NCBI GenBank assembly: GCA_022827055.1
Contig: JAJDTR010000164.1
Span: 62,001-126,000 of the forward strand
Length of the DNA stretch: 64,000 nucleotides
Direction of reading: 5' to 3'
From: Candidatus Poribacteria bacterium
Lineage (GTDB): Bacteria; Poribacteria; WGA-4E; JAJDTR01
Shown: piece after piece, positions 27,819 through 37,650 of the stretch
Layout of the letters: each line of letters begins with the position of its first letter
Position numbering within the stretch: position 1 is the first letter of the stretch
Made by a program: the position numbers and the translations under genes
Notes under the pieces: generated by a model
The model's database searches: none
Told to the model about the DNA's origin: nothing
The model's input: the letters and a program-made list of their open reading frames with translations, nothing else

Positions 27819-28477
27819 TGCTCCGACACTTGCTCATTCACACTGTCACTTGGTTGAAAGAATTTCATCTGCAACTTCTCAATAGCCGGCTCGGTGATTA
27901 CAATCTTGTCGTGCCATAAGATATCGTAGACATTCAATACGTCCCATATACACGTATTCACGTGTGGGATATTGCGAACAGATAATTGAAGGTTCCGATC
28001 CTGTTGATCTAGTACCAAAAGGAGCTTGCCGTCTAGTTTGAGTGCACCCAAGAACTGAACGACATCTTTTGTCCGCGGCCTATCGAGCGTAAAACCTTCA
28101 ATGAGAACACATTGGGCGTTTTGAAACCTGTCTGCCAGCGCCGAACAGATCCCGAGTCTTCGGATCTTCTTCGGTGTGTGTTGACGATAGCTGCGAGGCA
28201 TCGGTCCAAACGCAACCCCGCCATGCACTCTCGTGGGCGATCCACTGTCTCCGACACGCGCGCGCCCAGTTCCCTTTTGACGGTGTAACTTCCTGCCGCT
28301 TGCCTTGACTTCAGCGCGCGTTTTAGTTGAGGCTGTACCGCTCCGTTGGTTGGCAAGGTGCGCAACAACACATTGATGTAGCACATGTGTACGCACGGGG
28401 GCATCAATGAAACCGTCTGATAATTCCTTCTGATGGATTATCTGGCCCGAACGGTTATACACGTCAAAGGTTGCCAT
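27815..28477 (-). CDS. rplD: 50S ribosomal protein L4
   Basis: 220 residues from ATG at 28477, 8 nt after AAGGA (GTG at 28480 is an alternative). QRSGTASTKTRAEVKASGRK, HRQKGTGRARVGDSGSPTRV and GGVAFGPMPRSY mark the loop that enters the exit tunnel. In enterobacteria L4 represses the S10 operon; no leader for that was visible because the genes ahead are joined to the str block. Confidence 0.96.
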   Translation of the reverse strand: MATFDVYNRSGQIIHQKELSDGFIDAPVRTHVLHQCVVAHLANQRSGTASTKTRAEVKASGRKLHRQKGTGRARVGDSGSPTRVHGGVAFGPMPRSYRQHTPKKIRRLGICSALADRFQNAQCVLIEGFTLDRPRTKDVVQFLGALKLDGKLLLVLDQQDRNLQLSVRNIPHVNTCIWDVLNVYDILWHDKIVITEPAIEKLQMKFFQPSDSVNEQVSEQ

Positions 28478-28515
28478 CACAATTGTCCTTCATTCACAAA
28501 TCCGATCTGTCCACG

Positions 28516-29154
28516 CTACGCACCAATCTTGACAGCTTTGTTAATCAGCAAAAACCCATTTGTTGGCCCAGGAACAGCGCCTTTAACCAACAGAAGGCTC
28601 CTATCAGCGTCCGCCTGGATGACCTGCAAATTCTGAACGGTGACTCGTCTACCACCATGCCGCCCAGCCATTCGCTTACCCTTGAACACCCGCGATGGAT
28701 GTGCGCTCGCGCCAATTGATCCGGTGCGTCGAAGATCCTGTTCACCGCCATGGCTCTTTTTCCCGCCGGCAAAGCCATACCGTTTAACCACTCCCGTGAA
28801 ACCAAGCCCTTTTGAGGTGCCAGTCACATCAACGTATTCTCCAACCGAAAAAATACTCGAATCAATCATCGAACCTACCGATAGCTGGTCGGTATCATCA
28901 ACGGGAAACTCAAACAGTACTCGCGGAGGTGTAACACCCGCCTTGTCGATATGTCCGCGTTCCGGTTGATTGACTTTATTATCTTTACGATTTCCAAAGC
29001 CCAGTTGGACGGCTTGATACCCATCCTGGTCTTCGGTCTTAATCTGCACAACTGGGCACGGACCAGCTTCGATTGCAGTCACCGGGAACGCTTTGCCGGA
29101 TTCATCGAATACTTGGGTCATCCCCACCTTTTTTCCTATTATTCCTCTAACCAT
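28516..29154 (-). CDS. rplC: 50S ribosomal protein L3
   Basis: 212 residues. MVRGIIGKKVGMTQVFDESG, then the conserved GLGFTGVVKRYGFAGGKKSH (about residues 120-139), HPSRVFKGKRMAGRHGGRRV and the end with VKGAVPGPTNGFLLI. Early 50S assembly protein. AGGAA precedes the ATG. Confidence 0.97.
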   Translation of the reverse strand: MVRGIIGKKVGMTQVFDESGKAFPVTAIEAGPCPVVQIKTEDQDGYQAVQLGFGNRKDNKVNQPERGHIDKAGVTPPRVLFEFPVDDTDQLSVGSMIDSSIFSVGEYVDVTGTSKGLGFTGVVKRYGFAGGKKSHGGEQDLRRTGSIGASAHPSRVFKGKRMAGRHGGRRVTVQNLQVIQADADRSLLLVKGAVPGPTNGFLLINKAVKIGA

Positions 29155-29208
29155 CTATCGCATTCCTGAAACGGTGGCAACAATTCAATACAAACTGCCC
29201 CAACTCGT

Positions 29209-29520
29209 TTATAAAAGTGTGATTTTTACATCAACACCGGCAGGCAGATCCAGGTGCATCAACGCATCTACGGTTTTTGGCGTCGTTTCAAGGATATCCA
29301 ATAACCGCTTGTGAATTCGCATCTCAAACTGTTCGCGCGACTTCTTGTCCTTAAACGTCGATCTCTGCACCGTATAGACATGCTTTTTCATTGGAAGTGG
29401 AATAGGTCCGGATACAACTGCCCCTGTTCGTTTCGCAGTATCCGCTATCTGTCCCGACGATTTGTCCAACAACCGGTGATCGAACGCTTTAAGGCGAATG
29501 CGAATCTTCTGATTGTCCAT
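29209..29520 (-). CDS. rpsJ: 30S ribosomal protein S10
   Basis: 103 residues. [19 protein letters not shown] and [20 protein letters not shown] plus [15 protein letters not shown] are diagnostic. S10 joins the 30S head and also acts with NusB in antitermination. It follows tuf by 55 nt without its own visible promoter. Confidence 0.97.
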   Translation of the reverse strand: MDNQKIRIRLKAFDHRLLDKSSGQIADTAKRTGAVVSGPIPLPMKKHVYTVQRSTFKDKKSREQFEMRIHKRLLDILETTPKTVDALMHLDLPAGVDVKITLL

Positions 29521-29575
29521 TACGATTCCCTGTTAAGTGTGAGGGCACGCAGGCCGCATCTTGGAAGGATCAATC

Positions 29576-30775
29576 TTACTCGATGACCTTAGACACAACA
29601 CCTGCGCCAACGGTTTGCCCGCCTTCTCGAATCGCGAACCGGAGTTCCTCTTCGAGAGCAATCGGCTTGGAAAGCTCTACAGTAATCTGAGTGTTGTCTC
29701 CGGGCATTATCATCTCAACACCTTCCGGAAGTTGCATATTACCGGTCACGTCAGTTGTGCGAAAATAGAACTGAGGACGATATCCGCTAAAGAATGGTGT
29801 GTGCCGCCCGCCTTCCTCTTTTTTCAAGATATAGGTCTCGGCTTCAAATTTGGTATGCGGTGTAATTGTTCCCGGGGCAGCCAATACCTGACCACGCTCA
29901 ACTTCCTTCCGTTCCACGCCGCGAATTAGGACGCCGACATTGTCACCCGCGCGCCCTTCGTCAAGAAGTTTGCGAAACATCTCCACACCTGTTGCCACAG
30001 TGGAGTGAGTCGGTCGAAGGCCAACGATTTCGACAGTGTCGCCTACGTGTACAATTCCGCGTTCCACTCGCCCCGTAACGACAGTACCGCGTCCGCTAAT
30101 GGTGAAAATGTCCTCGACTGGCATTAGGTACGGCTTATCGACATCTCTCACGGGTTCGGGAATATACTCATCGACCTGCGCCATCAAATCAAGAATCGGC
30201 GCACAGGCTTCGCTGTTCGGGTCTCCGCTCGATTCCATGGCATTCAGTGCGGAACCCGATACGACCGGAATATCGTCCCCTGGGAAATTGTATTCATTCA
30301 ACAACTCGCGAACTTCCAACTCGACCAATTCAAGCAGTTCCGGATCATCCACCATATCCGCTTTGTTCAAAAACACGACGAGAGAAGGGACATTCACCTG
30401 CCGTGCAAGAAGAACATGCTCCCGTGTTTGAGGCATGGGGCCATCAGCGGCAGAAACCACGAGGATGGCTCCGTCCATCTGAGCAGCGCCCGTGATCATG
30501 TTCTTGATATAGTCGGCATGGCCAGGACAATCAACGTGCGCATAATGCCGATTCTCGGTTTCATATTCAACGTGCGCGGTATTGATTGTGATTCCACGCT
30601 CTTTTTCCTCAGGAGCTTTGTCGATCTCATCATAGGTCATCACATAGTCTTTGCTTGCAAGATTCGACAAAACCATGGTTATTGCCGCAGTTAATGTGGT
30701 CTTGCCATGGTCAACGTGGCCAATCGTACCGATATTCACGTGTGGCTTAGTTCTGTCAAATTTTTCTTTTGCCAT
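29576..30775 (-). CDS. tuf: Elongation factor Tu
   Basis: 399 residues. G1 [11 protein letters not shown]2 region with [17 protein letters not shown]3 DCPGHADY and G4 NKAD (the more usual form is NKCD). Domain 2/3 motifs [14 protein letters not shown] and [20 protein letters not shown] are present. It delivers aminoacyl-tRNA to the ribosome. ATG follows GAGGAGGAA. Only one tuf copy is in the window. Confidence 0.98.
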   Translation of the reverse strand: MAKEKFDRTKPHVNIGTIGHVDHGKTTLTAAITMVLSNLASKDYVMTYDEIDKAPEEKERGITINTAHVEYETENRHYAHVDCPGHADYIKNMITGAAQMDGAILVVSAADGPMPQTREHVLLARQVNVPSLVVFLNKADMVDDPELLELVELEVRELLNEYNFPGDDIPVVSGSALNAMESSGDPNSEACAPILDLMAQVDEYIPEPVRDVDKPYLMPVEDIFTISGRGTVVTGRVERGIVHVGDTVEIVGLRPTHSTVATGVEMFRKLLDEGRAGDNVGVLIRGVERKEVERGQVLAAPGTITPHTKFEAETYILKKEEGGRHTPFFSGYRPQFYFRTTDVTGNMQLPEGVEMIMPGDNTQITVELSKPIALEEELRFAIREGGQTVGAGVVSKVIE

Positions 30776-30881
30776 TTGTTATGAATTTCCTCCTCGCATG
30801 GAAAAGCCAAAAATCCGTAAGGCTTGGTAAGACAATACAAAACTAGCTACGTGGCTTCGACGTCACATGATACCGAAGCCG

Positions 30882-33017
30882 CTAAACTTTTTTCAAGGAA
30901 ATGATGTCTTGCGCAACGCTGGAAGGCACACTACTGTAGTGCGAAAACTCCATGGAATAATTTGCGCGTCCTTGTGTCAATGAACGAAGTGTTTTAACAT
31001 ACCCAAACATTTCGGAAAGCGGCACCGAGGCTTGAATCACATGGACACGCGATTTCTGTTGAAGATCTGTTTGAAGAATTTGCGCACGTCGTGCATTTAA
31101 ATCCCCAATCACCTTGCCCAAATATTCATCAGGTACAATAACTTCCACTTTCATAATGGGTTCAAGCAAAATCGGCCCCGCGCGCTTCACAGCCTCTTTG
31201 AATGCCATTGATGCCGCGATTGAAAACGCCATTTCGGACGAATCTACAGCATGGAAGGAGCCATCATATAACCGCACACCCACATCAACAACAGGATAAT
31301 CCGCCAATACTCCGGTATTCATGGAATTTTGGATGCCCTTGTTGATTGCCGGGATATATTCTTGAGGTATAATTCCGCCTTTGGTATCATCAACGAATTC
31401 ATATTCTGAACCTTTTTCTAACGGGAAGATCTCAATGGCGACATGCCCATATTGCCCGCGTCCGCCGGACTGTCTCACAAACCTTCCTTCCGATGTGGCA
31501 TGCCTTTGAATTGTTTCCCGATATGCAACTTGCGGATTCCCGATGTTCGCTGACACATTAAACTCGCGAATCAGCCGATCCACGATAATTTCAAGGTGTA
31601 ACTCGCCCATTCCGGACAACAGAGTTTGGCCCGTCTCACTATCCTGATGCACCTTAAAAGTCGGATCTTCCTCCGCCAACTTAAGAAGTGCCAGGTTCAA
31701 CTTGTCTACATCAGATTTCGTACAAGGTTCCACGGCAACAGACATGACTGGCAACGGAAAAACCATTGTGTCCAGCGTGACCTGCGCATCCCGATCACAG
31801 ATTGTGTCGCCTGTCGCAATATCTTTGAGCCCAATGGCAGCAACGATGTCGCCAGCGTAGACGGCATCTCGTTCCTCACGCTTGTTCGCATGCATTTGCA
31901 TGAGCCTGCCAATTCTTTCACGCTTACCACGTGTGCTATTGTAAACAGTTGCTCCTCGAGTTAAAACGCCTGAATAAACGCGCAGGAACGTCAATTTGCC
32001 CACATGGGGATCCGACATTATCTTGAATGCCAATGCGCAAAACGGTTCATCATCACTAGGCAAACGCTCTTCCATTTCTTGGGTTTCAGGGTTCAGCGCT
32101 TCGACAGGAGGAACATCTATTGGTGAAGGAAGATAGGAAACTATTGCATCCAAAAGCGGTTGCACACCCTTATTTTTCAATGCGGAACCGCATAGGACGG
32201 GCACAACCTTTCCACTTAAAGTAGCATTTCTCAAGCCTGTTCTAATCTCGGCCTCAGACAACTCGACACCATCAAAATATTTAGCCAACAGATCATCATC
32301 CCACTCAACGATCGTCTCTATCAGGCTAGAACGGTACTCGGAAACCATTCCCATCATCTCTGCAGGAATGTCAATTTCATGGACTGTGGTGCCTAGATTC
32401 GCCTCATCCCACGCGAACCCCTTATATTCAATCAGATCTACTACGCCTCTGAATTGTTCCGCGGATCCAATCGGCAACTGAATCGGAATTGCAGTTGTGC
32501 CGAGTCGATCAGTCATCATTTCAACTGTCCTGAAGAAATCGGCGCCCGTGCGGTCCATCTTGTTAATCAGAGCCACACGCGGGACGCTGTACTTATCCGC
32601 CTGCCTCCAAACTGTTTCTGATTGAGGTTCGACACCCCCAACAGCACAAAACACCGCTACGGCACCATCAAGCACCCGCAAAGACCTCTCAACTTCAACA
32701 GTAAAATCTATGTGTCCGGGAGTATCAATGATATTGATGCGATTGTCATTCCATCGACAAGCAGTAGCGGCCGCTGTAATTGTGATGCCTCGCTCCTGTT
32801 CTTGCACCATCCAGTCCATCGTCGTCGTACCTTCATGCACTTCGCCCAAACGATGCACTCGCCCCGTATAGTACAGAATCCGCTCTGTCACGGTCGTTTT
32901 TCCAGCATCAATGTGTGCCATGATGCCGATGTTCCGCGTGGAAGCCAAACTAAAACGGCGCGGGTCGATTGACTTGCGACTTTCAGATGTGGACTGTTGC
33001 TTCACCGCAGACTTCAT
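30882..33017 (-). CDS. fusA: Elongation factor G
   Basis: 711 residues. After a 25-residue polar N-terminal extension comes [20 protein letters not shown], then G2 around [14 protein letters not shown]3 DTPGHIDFT and G4 NKMD. Domains II-V follow, with [36 protein letters not shown] and the C-terminal [19 protein letters not shown]. It drives translocation. Located between rpsG and tuf as in a classical str operon. Confidence 0.97.
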   Translation of the reverse strand: MKSAVKQQSTSESRKSIDPRRFSLASTRNIGIMAHIDAGKTTVTERILYYTGRVHRLGEVHEGTTTMDWMVQEQERGITITAAATACRWNDNRINIIDTPGHIDFTVEVERSLRVLDGAVAVFCAVGGVEPQSETVWRQADKYSVPRVALINKMDRTGADFFRTVEMMTDRLGTTAIPIQLPIGSAEQFRGVVDLIEYKGFAWDEANLGTTVHEIDIPAEMMGMVSEYRSSLIETIVEWDDDLLAKYFDGVELSEAEIRTGLRNATLSGKVVPVLCGSALKNKGVQPLLDAIVSYLPSPIDVPPVEALNPETQEMEERLPSDDEPFCALAFKIMSDPHVGKLTFLRVYSGVLTRGATVYNSTRGKRERIGRLMQMHANKREERDAVYAGDIVAAIGLKDIATGDTICDRDAQVTLDTMVFPLPVMSVAVEPCTKSDVDKLNLALLKLAEEDPTFKVHQDSETGQTLLSGMGELHLEIIVDRLIREFNVSANIGNPQVAYRETIQRHATSEGRFVRQSGGRGQYGHVAIEIFPLEKGSEYEFVDDTKGGIIPQEYIPAINKGIQNSMNTGVLADYPVVDVGVRLYDGSFHAVDSSEMAFSIAASMAFKEAVKRAGPILLEPIMKVEVIVPDEYLGKVIGDLNARRAQILQTDLQQKSRVHVIQASVPLSEMFGYVKTLRSLTQGRANYSMEFSHYSSVPSSVAQDIISLKKV

Positions 33018-33067
33018 AACCTAAAATTCACCATTAAGAAATTTAAAGAACTTCCATCAGGAAGCAC

Positions 33068-33538
33068 TTACCATCGATAGTGGGCAAACGCACGGTTCGC
33101 TTCTGCCATTCGATGTTGTTCGAACTTTCTACGAATTGCGGCGCCTTCATTTTTCGAAGCGTCTAAAAACTCGCCTGCCAAGCGCGCTTCCATTGTTTTT
33201 TCCCCTCGCGCCCTCGCCGATTGGAGAATCCACCTAAACGCCAATGTTGTACGCCTTTCCGCCTTAACATCAACAGGAACCTGATAGGTCTGTCCGCCTA
33301 CCCGCCGAGAACGAACCTCCAGGACAGGTTTGACATTATTAATCGCTTGACGAAAAACAGTGAGACCATCCTGCTTGGTTTTGGCGCCTACTATGTCCAA
33401 ACTCCCATACAATACCCTCTGAGCAGTACTTCTCTTTCCATCCAGCATCAAGCAATTTACAAACTTTGTAATCAGCGTACTATCAAACTTAGGGTCCGGC
33501 ACTAACTCGCGTTTGACGGCAATCTTGCGCCTTGGCAT
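33068..33538 (-). CDS. rpsG: 30S ribosomal protein S7
   Basis: 156 residues from ATG at 33538 (MPRRKIAVKRELVPDPKFDS). An ATG at 33550 lies inside the GGAGGAG ribosome site and is not the start. Contains LITKFVNCLMLDGKRSTAQR and the C-terminal VKAERRTTLAFRWILQSARAR with EFLDASKNEGAAIRRK. S7 nucleates the 30S head. The str operon is autoregulated by S7 in enterobacteria. Confidence 0.97.
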   Translation of the reverse strand: MPRRKIAVKRELVPDPKFDSTLITKFVNCLMLDGKRSTAQRVLYGSLDIVGAKTKQDGLTVFRQAINNVKPVLEVRSRRVGGQTYQVPVDVKAERRTTLAFRWILQSARARGEKTMEARLAGEFLDASKNEGAAIRRKFEQHRMAEANRAFAHYRW

Positions 33539-33592
33539 ATTCTCCTCCATCCGAGACCTAAAACCGACATCAGAGTCTCAGGCTTACCATTG

Positions 33593-33964
33593 CTAGCCAA
33601 CTTTCTTCGCTCCATATTTTGATCGGCCTTGCCGACGATTCTCAACCCCTGCCGTATCCAATGTTCCTCGTACTATATGATATCTGACATTGGACAAATC
33701 CTTGACCCTACCGCCGCGCACCAGCACAACCGAGTGCTCCTGAAGATTGTGATCGATTCCGGGAATGTAACATGTAGCTTCAAGCCCCGTCGTGAATCGC
33801 ACGCGTGCAACTTTTCGCAGGGCGGAATTCGGTTTCTTGGGGTTTACAGTCTTTACCTGCAAACAAATTCCGCGCCTCTGTGGGCAACTTTGAAGCACCG
33901 GGGATTTCGTCTGTTTGGCAGTTTTCTTTCGAGGCTTTCTTACTAATTGATTGATTGTTGGCAT
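33593..33964 (-). CDS. rpsL: 30S ribosomal protein S12
   Basis: 123 residues. [20 protein letters not shown], the decoding loop [28 protein letters not shown]-equivalent written [20 protein letters not shown], and [20 protein letters not shown]. The lysines of PKKPNS are the usual sites of streptomycin resistance and here are wild type. First gene of the superoperon; CGGAG precedes the ATG and a leader of about 270 nt lies upstream. Confidence 0.97.
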   Translation of the reverse strand: MPTINQLVRKPRKKTAKQTKSPVLQSCPQRRGICLQVKTVNPKKPNSALRKVARVRFTTGLEATCYIPGIDHNLQEHSVVLVRGGRVKDLSNVRYHIVRGTLDTAGVENRRQGRSKYGAKKVG

Positions 33965-34242
33965 GTTCTACTCCGGCGAAGTAATTGGTAATTCCTTGCG
34001 TTAAATTACCTGTTTTCGGAATTAGGTGTCACCTCTACATGGCCGCGCAAAAACTGTTTGCGCGAGAGCGTCACAAGCACAATTTAATGCTATAGACAAA
34101 AATAAAGCCCCGAAAGGGGCTCACAAAGGCATCTTCTCAATTAAAAACCAACATTAACTACGAAAGATAATAAAGGTTTTTCGGAATAGCTTGCCTCCCT
34201 TTCTGCAACAGTCAGTAGGGACAATGTGACACCAAGCGTGGA
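33965..34242 (-). ncRNA. Leader of the ribosomal superoperon, possibly releasing a short RNA
   Basis: About 270 nt between the promoter at 34243-34271 and rpsL. Two hairpins are visible: AGCCCC-TTTC-GGGGCT followed by TTATTTTT (34098-34121), and CGCGCAAA pairing with TTTGCGCG (34044-34064). Transcripts from the promoter would meet the first as a terminator after about 115 nt. No second promoter was found between it and rpsL. No riboswitch family was recognised. Confidence 0.5.
34098..34121 (-). terminator. Terminator-like hairpin in the rpsL leader (attenuator candidate)
   Basis: On the minus strand AGCCCC (34121-34116) and GGGGCT (34111-34106) close a TTTC loop, followed by TTATTTTT. It is inside the transcribed leader and not at the end of an operon. 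Confidence 0.65.
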
Positions 34243-34271
34243 ATTATACCAAACTGACTCGGCAATGTCAA
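34243..34271 (-). promoter_or_regulatory. Consensus sigma-70 promoter of the ribosomal superoperon
   Basis: On the minus strand TTGACA (34271-34266), 17-nt spacer, TATAAT (34248-34243): both hexamers match the consensus perfectly. Predicted start near 34236. Confidence 0.88.
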
Positions 34272-34417
34272 GTTTATTTGTGCATTTTTCTTGCGGTGTG
34301 CGATTTTTCTGCTATTCGCCACCCCACTACCCATTTTCTATAGCGAGGCTGTGTAGAATGGATGTTGCTGATCGACATTAATCCCCTGCAATTTCTTGTC
34401 TCTTACGGCAGAGGAGT

Positions 34418-35208
34418 TCAACAACCCCCAGGTGAAAACGCAGCCTGGAAAATTCTGCTGGTGTCGTTAAGATTGCCGTAAAACGCTCGTACCTCCGGAT
34501 CGTAGGAATTACGCCAAAAACACGGTGGAATCACGGAACAATTGCTCAAATAAGGACGAAAGCGGTGTCCATAATATGCTTGTACGGTCTTACGTTCTCT
34601 TTGTGTCTTGCGAACCGTAGCTGTATGGAGTAGAGCAATATTGAAAAGCACAATTGTGCCGGCGGGCCATGAAAATCTACGCACCCGTTCTTCTCCAGCT
34701 GGGCTTCTCCTTCTAGAATGGAATTGTTGACGGATTCGGGCGATATGGAAAAGCAATGCGTGCTCTCGTCAACCTCGGTGAGGTAAAGCATGAGTTGCAT
34801 ATAGTCCATTCGAAGCGGATGATTCTTCCAGTGCAGCCGGTCTCGATGAAAGTGTTGGCGCGGTTCTCCATCATATGGAGCCATGTGACGAAGGCAAATT
34901 TCGGAGAAACACACCGGCCCACCCATCAGGAATGTAATGAGAGGGAGAATTTTCGGATGGCGCAGCAACGCATCGAATCCCGGTGAGGTGACAAGAGCAT
35001 TGCAGTTTCGTGTTTGATATGCATCGAAAGGATGCCAGCAATTTGGAGGACCGAACTTCTCCCGATCAATGTCGTAGAGCCGGACAAAATGCGTGAGTTC
35101 ATCTGAAGTTAGAGCATCCTGAAGAACTACATAGCCGTGCGTTCGGAAATATTCAAAATGTCCCTGGCTGTAATTGTTTAGTCCATTGACTCCTTGCGGC
35201 GAATACAA
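34418..35208 (-). pseudogene. Phytanoyl-CoA dioxygenase family gene with a frameshift
   Basis: The first part (TTG start at 35208, GGGAG upstream) codes for a PhyH N-terminus with YFRTHGYVVLQDALTSDEL and the metal motif FHRD. Near 34661-34668 (plus strand GGCGGGCC) the frame breaks: the first frame goes on as FHGPPAQLC and ends at 34546, whereas the neighbouring frame reads WPAGTIVLFNIALLHTATVR, supplying the expected distal His and Arg, and runs to 34418. Restoring one base gives a full-length protein of about 263 residues. It is either a recent pseudogene or a sequence error in a G/C run. The region downstream of the break still looks fully conserved, which favours a recent event or error. 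Confidence 0.8.
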
Positions 35209-35676
35209 GGCACTCCCTTTATTCCACGACCGATGGCAATTTCCCCCATGTACCCAATTGCGAGCGATATCCCTTGTGGGAGGAGCATCTTGCCCCGATG
35301 CAGGAGCGAGTCCCTACCGAAAGTGGGTTTTCATTGCATAGTTGTTTAGTGAGTTGATTTATCGTGAACGCGGAATATCGGGGCAAGATGCTCCTCCCAC
35401 ATATAATCCAAGAATGCCCCGCTGCCGATAGTCAGGCGCAATACACTGCCAAACCAATATCGCCACTCATTTTGCTGAACTAAACAGTTACCCCTGGCTT
35501 ATTTCCGCTTCAAACACCGGGTAACTACTATTCAGCGGCACTTCTTTGCCTCCTCACTCTCTCCGTCAACGACTACCATATAGTGCTCTCTTTGTGGAGC
35601 TCAGGTCCTGTGCCTGTCGCCCACGGAATTAAAAATTACGTTACAGGGTTCAACAATTTGAAATCTGGCAATCGTC
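35209..35676. other. Intergenic region with a long inverted repeat
   Basis: 468 nt without a gene. Its main content is the 25-bp inverted repeat at 35275-35401. The rest is unremarkable. Confidence 0.55.
35275..35401. repeat. Inverted repeat with perfect 25-bp arms (MITE-like)
   Basis: TGTGGGAGGAGCATCTTGCC followed by CCGAT (35275-35299) is exactly complementary to 35377-35401 (ATCGG, then GGCAAGATGCTCCTCCCACA). The 77-nt interior has no coding potential. The structure is that of a small non-autonomous element or a large REP hairpin. Clear target-site duplications were not seen. Confidence 0.8.
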
Positions 35677-36471
35677 TCATGTTAGCACACTCCTCACAAA
35701 TTTCAATGTAGATTCTATATTCGCGTTGATTTCATTCAATGTGGTACCGCCTACACACTCAACATATAGTGGTCCATCAAATCCACCTGCAGCAAGCCCA
35801 CCCAGAACTTTCCCGAAATCGACCAGCCCTTCGCCGGGAGTCACCATAACATCGGGTTCGCCGCTCTGAACTACGCAGTCCTTTATGATTACCGTGGTAA
35901 CCCTAGACGCGACTGCGTCGATATCTATTTCTGGACGAAGTCCGCCCTTCGAATAGTAGATAATGTTACCTGGATCGTAGCAGATACCAAACGCAGGGTG
36001 GCTTACTTCCCGATCTGCTTTGATAAGATCCTGCACCGTTAGGCTTATTCCGCCATGTGGTTTTAAGGCAATATTGACTCCTGCTTGATCGGCGTGAGGA
36101 GCCGCTCGGCGCATCAGTTCGTAGTAGTCCTTGTAGTACACTTCGCTTGCAGTACCGCAATCAAGCAGCCACTTTGCGCCAAGCGCGGCGGCGTTGTCAA
36201 TGAGCCGTCTGTAATCGTCAAGGCAAGTTTCCAGCCCCTTATCTAAGAATCGGACACTTCCCATTAAGGCTGAAGTCGTTAATCCGGCATTCGCTGCCGC
36301 TCTTCCGGTTTCCCTGATTTCTGCACTCGTGCTATCGGCCCTCACCGGATTCCGACCCGCGTTGGCAAACACGGCGACATCGGAATATCCGGCATCAGAA
36401 ATGTAGTCGCATGCTTCGGAGAACGTAAGTGATTCGTAGGGACGAGTTGTACAGCCGATTGTGTACTCCAC
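35677..36471 (-). CDS. Sugar phosphate isomerase/epimerase family protein (AP endonuclease 2-type TIM barrel)
   Basis: 264 residues from GTG at 36471, 7 nt after AAAGGA. Xylose-isomerase-like TIM barrel: YTIGCTTRPYESLTFSEACD at the start, then IALKPHGGISLTVQDLIKA, FGICYDPGNIIYYSKGG (metal-binding Asp), VIIKDCVVQ and TPGEGLVDFGKVLGGLAAGG and YVECVGG (Glu ligand). Members interconvert sugars or inositol derivatives, but the substrate cannot be assigned. It lies 270 nt downstream of a second family member in the same direction. Confidence 0.88.
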   Translation of the reverse strand: MEYTIGCTTRPYESLTFSEACDYISDAGYSDVAVFANAGRNPVRADSTSAEIRETGRAAANAGLTTSALMGSVRFLDKGLETCLDDYRRLIDNAAALGAKWLLDCGTASEVYYKDYYELMRRAAPHADQAGVNIALKPHGGISLTVQDLIKADREVSHPAFGICYDPGNIIYYSKGGLRPEIDIDAVASRVTTVIIKDCVVQSGEPDVMVTPGEGLVDFGKVLGGLAAGGFDGPLYVECVGGTTLNEINANIESTLKFVRSVLT

Positions 36472-36741
36472 AGGATTGTCCTTTCAGTGCATTTAATTAC
36501 TATTCGTTCAAGAGAATGTCTTATCTAGCGTGACTATGCTTAGAAGTGAACCGACCAAGCGAGTGATTCTCTCGGTTCAGAGCCCGTTTGAAATGTACAG
36601 TGTGGGGGGGGGCGATAGTAAACCCTCGCGATAGAAATCTCACAGGTATTTAACAGCCAACAATGGAAACATGAAAGAACCTTCCTACGAAAGATCAAGA
36701 ATGGCTTTGCCACCGATTATTCAACCAGATTCTTAATTTCG
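36472..36741. other. Intergenic spacer with decayed repeat pieces
   Basis: 270 nt. GACCAAGCGAGTGATTCTCT (about 36551-36570) and CTCGCGATAGAAATCTCACA (about 36626-36645) resemble the two ends of the dispersed repeat, separated by unrelated sequence with a run of G residues near 36604-36612. Confidence 0.4.
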
Positions 36742-37533
36742 TTACATATCGACAATTCGACGCATGCGCTTGGCGATGTCAATCTGCGCGGCACGATCGC
36801 CGCCGACTTCGTGTATAACGTATTGATCGTAACCGATCGCTCTAAGTTCACGCATGACACAGGGCCAATCGGTGTCTCCATCCAAGAGGTTTACAAATTG
36901 GTGCTCTCCGCGCCTGAAATCTTTGAAATGAACGCATTTAATTCGTGAAGCAAATTCCCGAATCCAGTGTTCCGGATAGCCGTAAGCCATCATATTGGCG
37001 GTGTCCAAGTATACACCAACCCATTCACTGTTGACGGCATCAATAAATTCTCGTGTTTCTTTAGGACTTAACAGAAATTTGTTCCATACATTTTCGAGAC
37101 CGATTGCGACTCTGTTTGAAGCGGCTACGGGTGAAAGGTTTTCCAGAATATCTAGAAGATTGTCCCAAACTTCTTGATAGGTGCCTTCGACCGTTAGTTG
37201 TCCAGGATGCAGGAGAATGGTGTCAACCCCCAATATTCCGGCAATCTCCAGACTGCGATTCACTGATCTGATGCCCTTCTCCCGTTGGTTCGCGTCCAAA
37301 CTCAGCAGATTTCCGCTGTCACTGTAATTGGCGATAATGCTGCTAATATCAATTCCCGCCATCGTACATTTTTCGCCGACCCCGGCCATCTCAGACGGAC
37401 TCATGTCAATATCGAGTTCTTTACCTTCGCCGAAGGTGAGTTCAATGGCTTCATATCCAGCATCAAGGCATAAATCCAATACGTCGTCAAGTGACATATT
37501 CCCAAGTAGAAGTTGTGTAATACCGATTTTCAT
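36742..37533 (-). CDS. Sugar phosphate isomerase/epimerase family protein (second copy)
   Basis: 263 residues. LGNMSLDDVLDLCLDAGYEA, then IGLENVWNKFLLSPKETREF (Glu), YLDTANMMAYGYPEHWI (Asp), CVHFKDFRRGEHQ (His/Lys) and YVIHEVGGD (Glu) give the full set of metal ligands of this barrel family. It resembles the 35677-36471 protein only at the family level, so the pair is not a recent duplication. The substrate is unknown. The 117-nt gap to the cyclo-ligase gene upstream shows nothing distinctive. Confidence 0.88.
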   Translation of the reverse strand: MKIGITQLLLGNMSLDDVLDLCLDAGYEAIELTFGEGKELDIDMSPSEMAGVGEKCTMAGIDISSIIANYSDSGNLLSLDANQREKGIRSVNRSLEIAGILGVDTILLHPGQLTVEGTYQEVWDNLLDILENLSPVAASNRVAIGLENVWNKFLLSPKETREFIDAVNSEWVGVYLDTANMMAYGYPEHWIREFASRIKCVHFKDFRRGEHQFVNLLDGDTDWPCVMRELRAIGYDQYVIHEVGGDRAAQIDIAKRMRRIVDM

Positions 37534-37650
37534 TGTATGTCGTCAATACCTTTCGTTTTCTAGTCCGTGTCGATAAGTGATATTTGCAGTTGAATCCTGT
37601 GGGTAGCAACCTATGCATAGGATATAGCGACGTGAGACATTTATTTCCTA

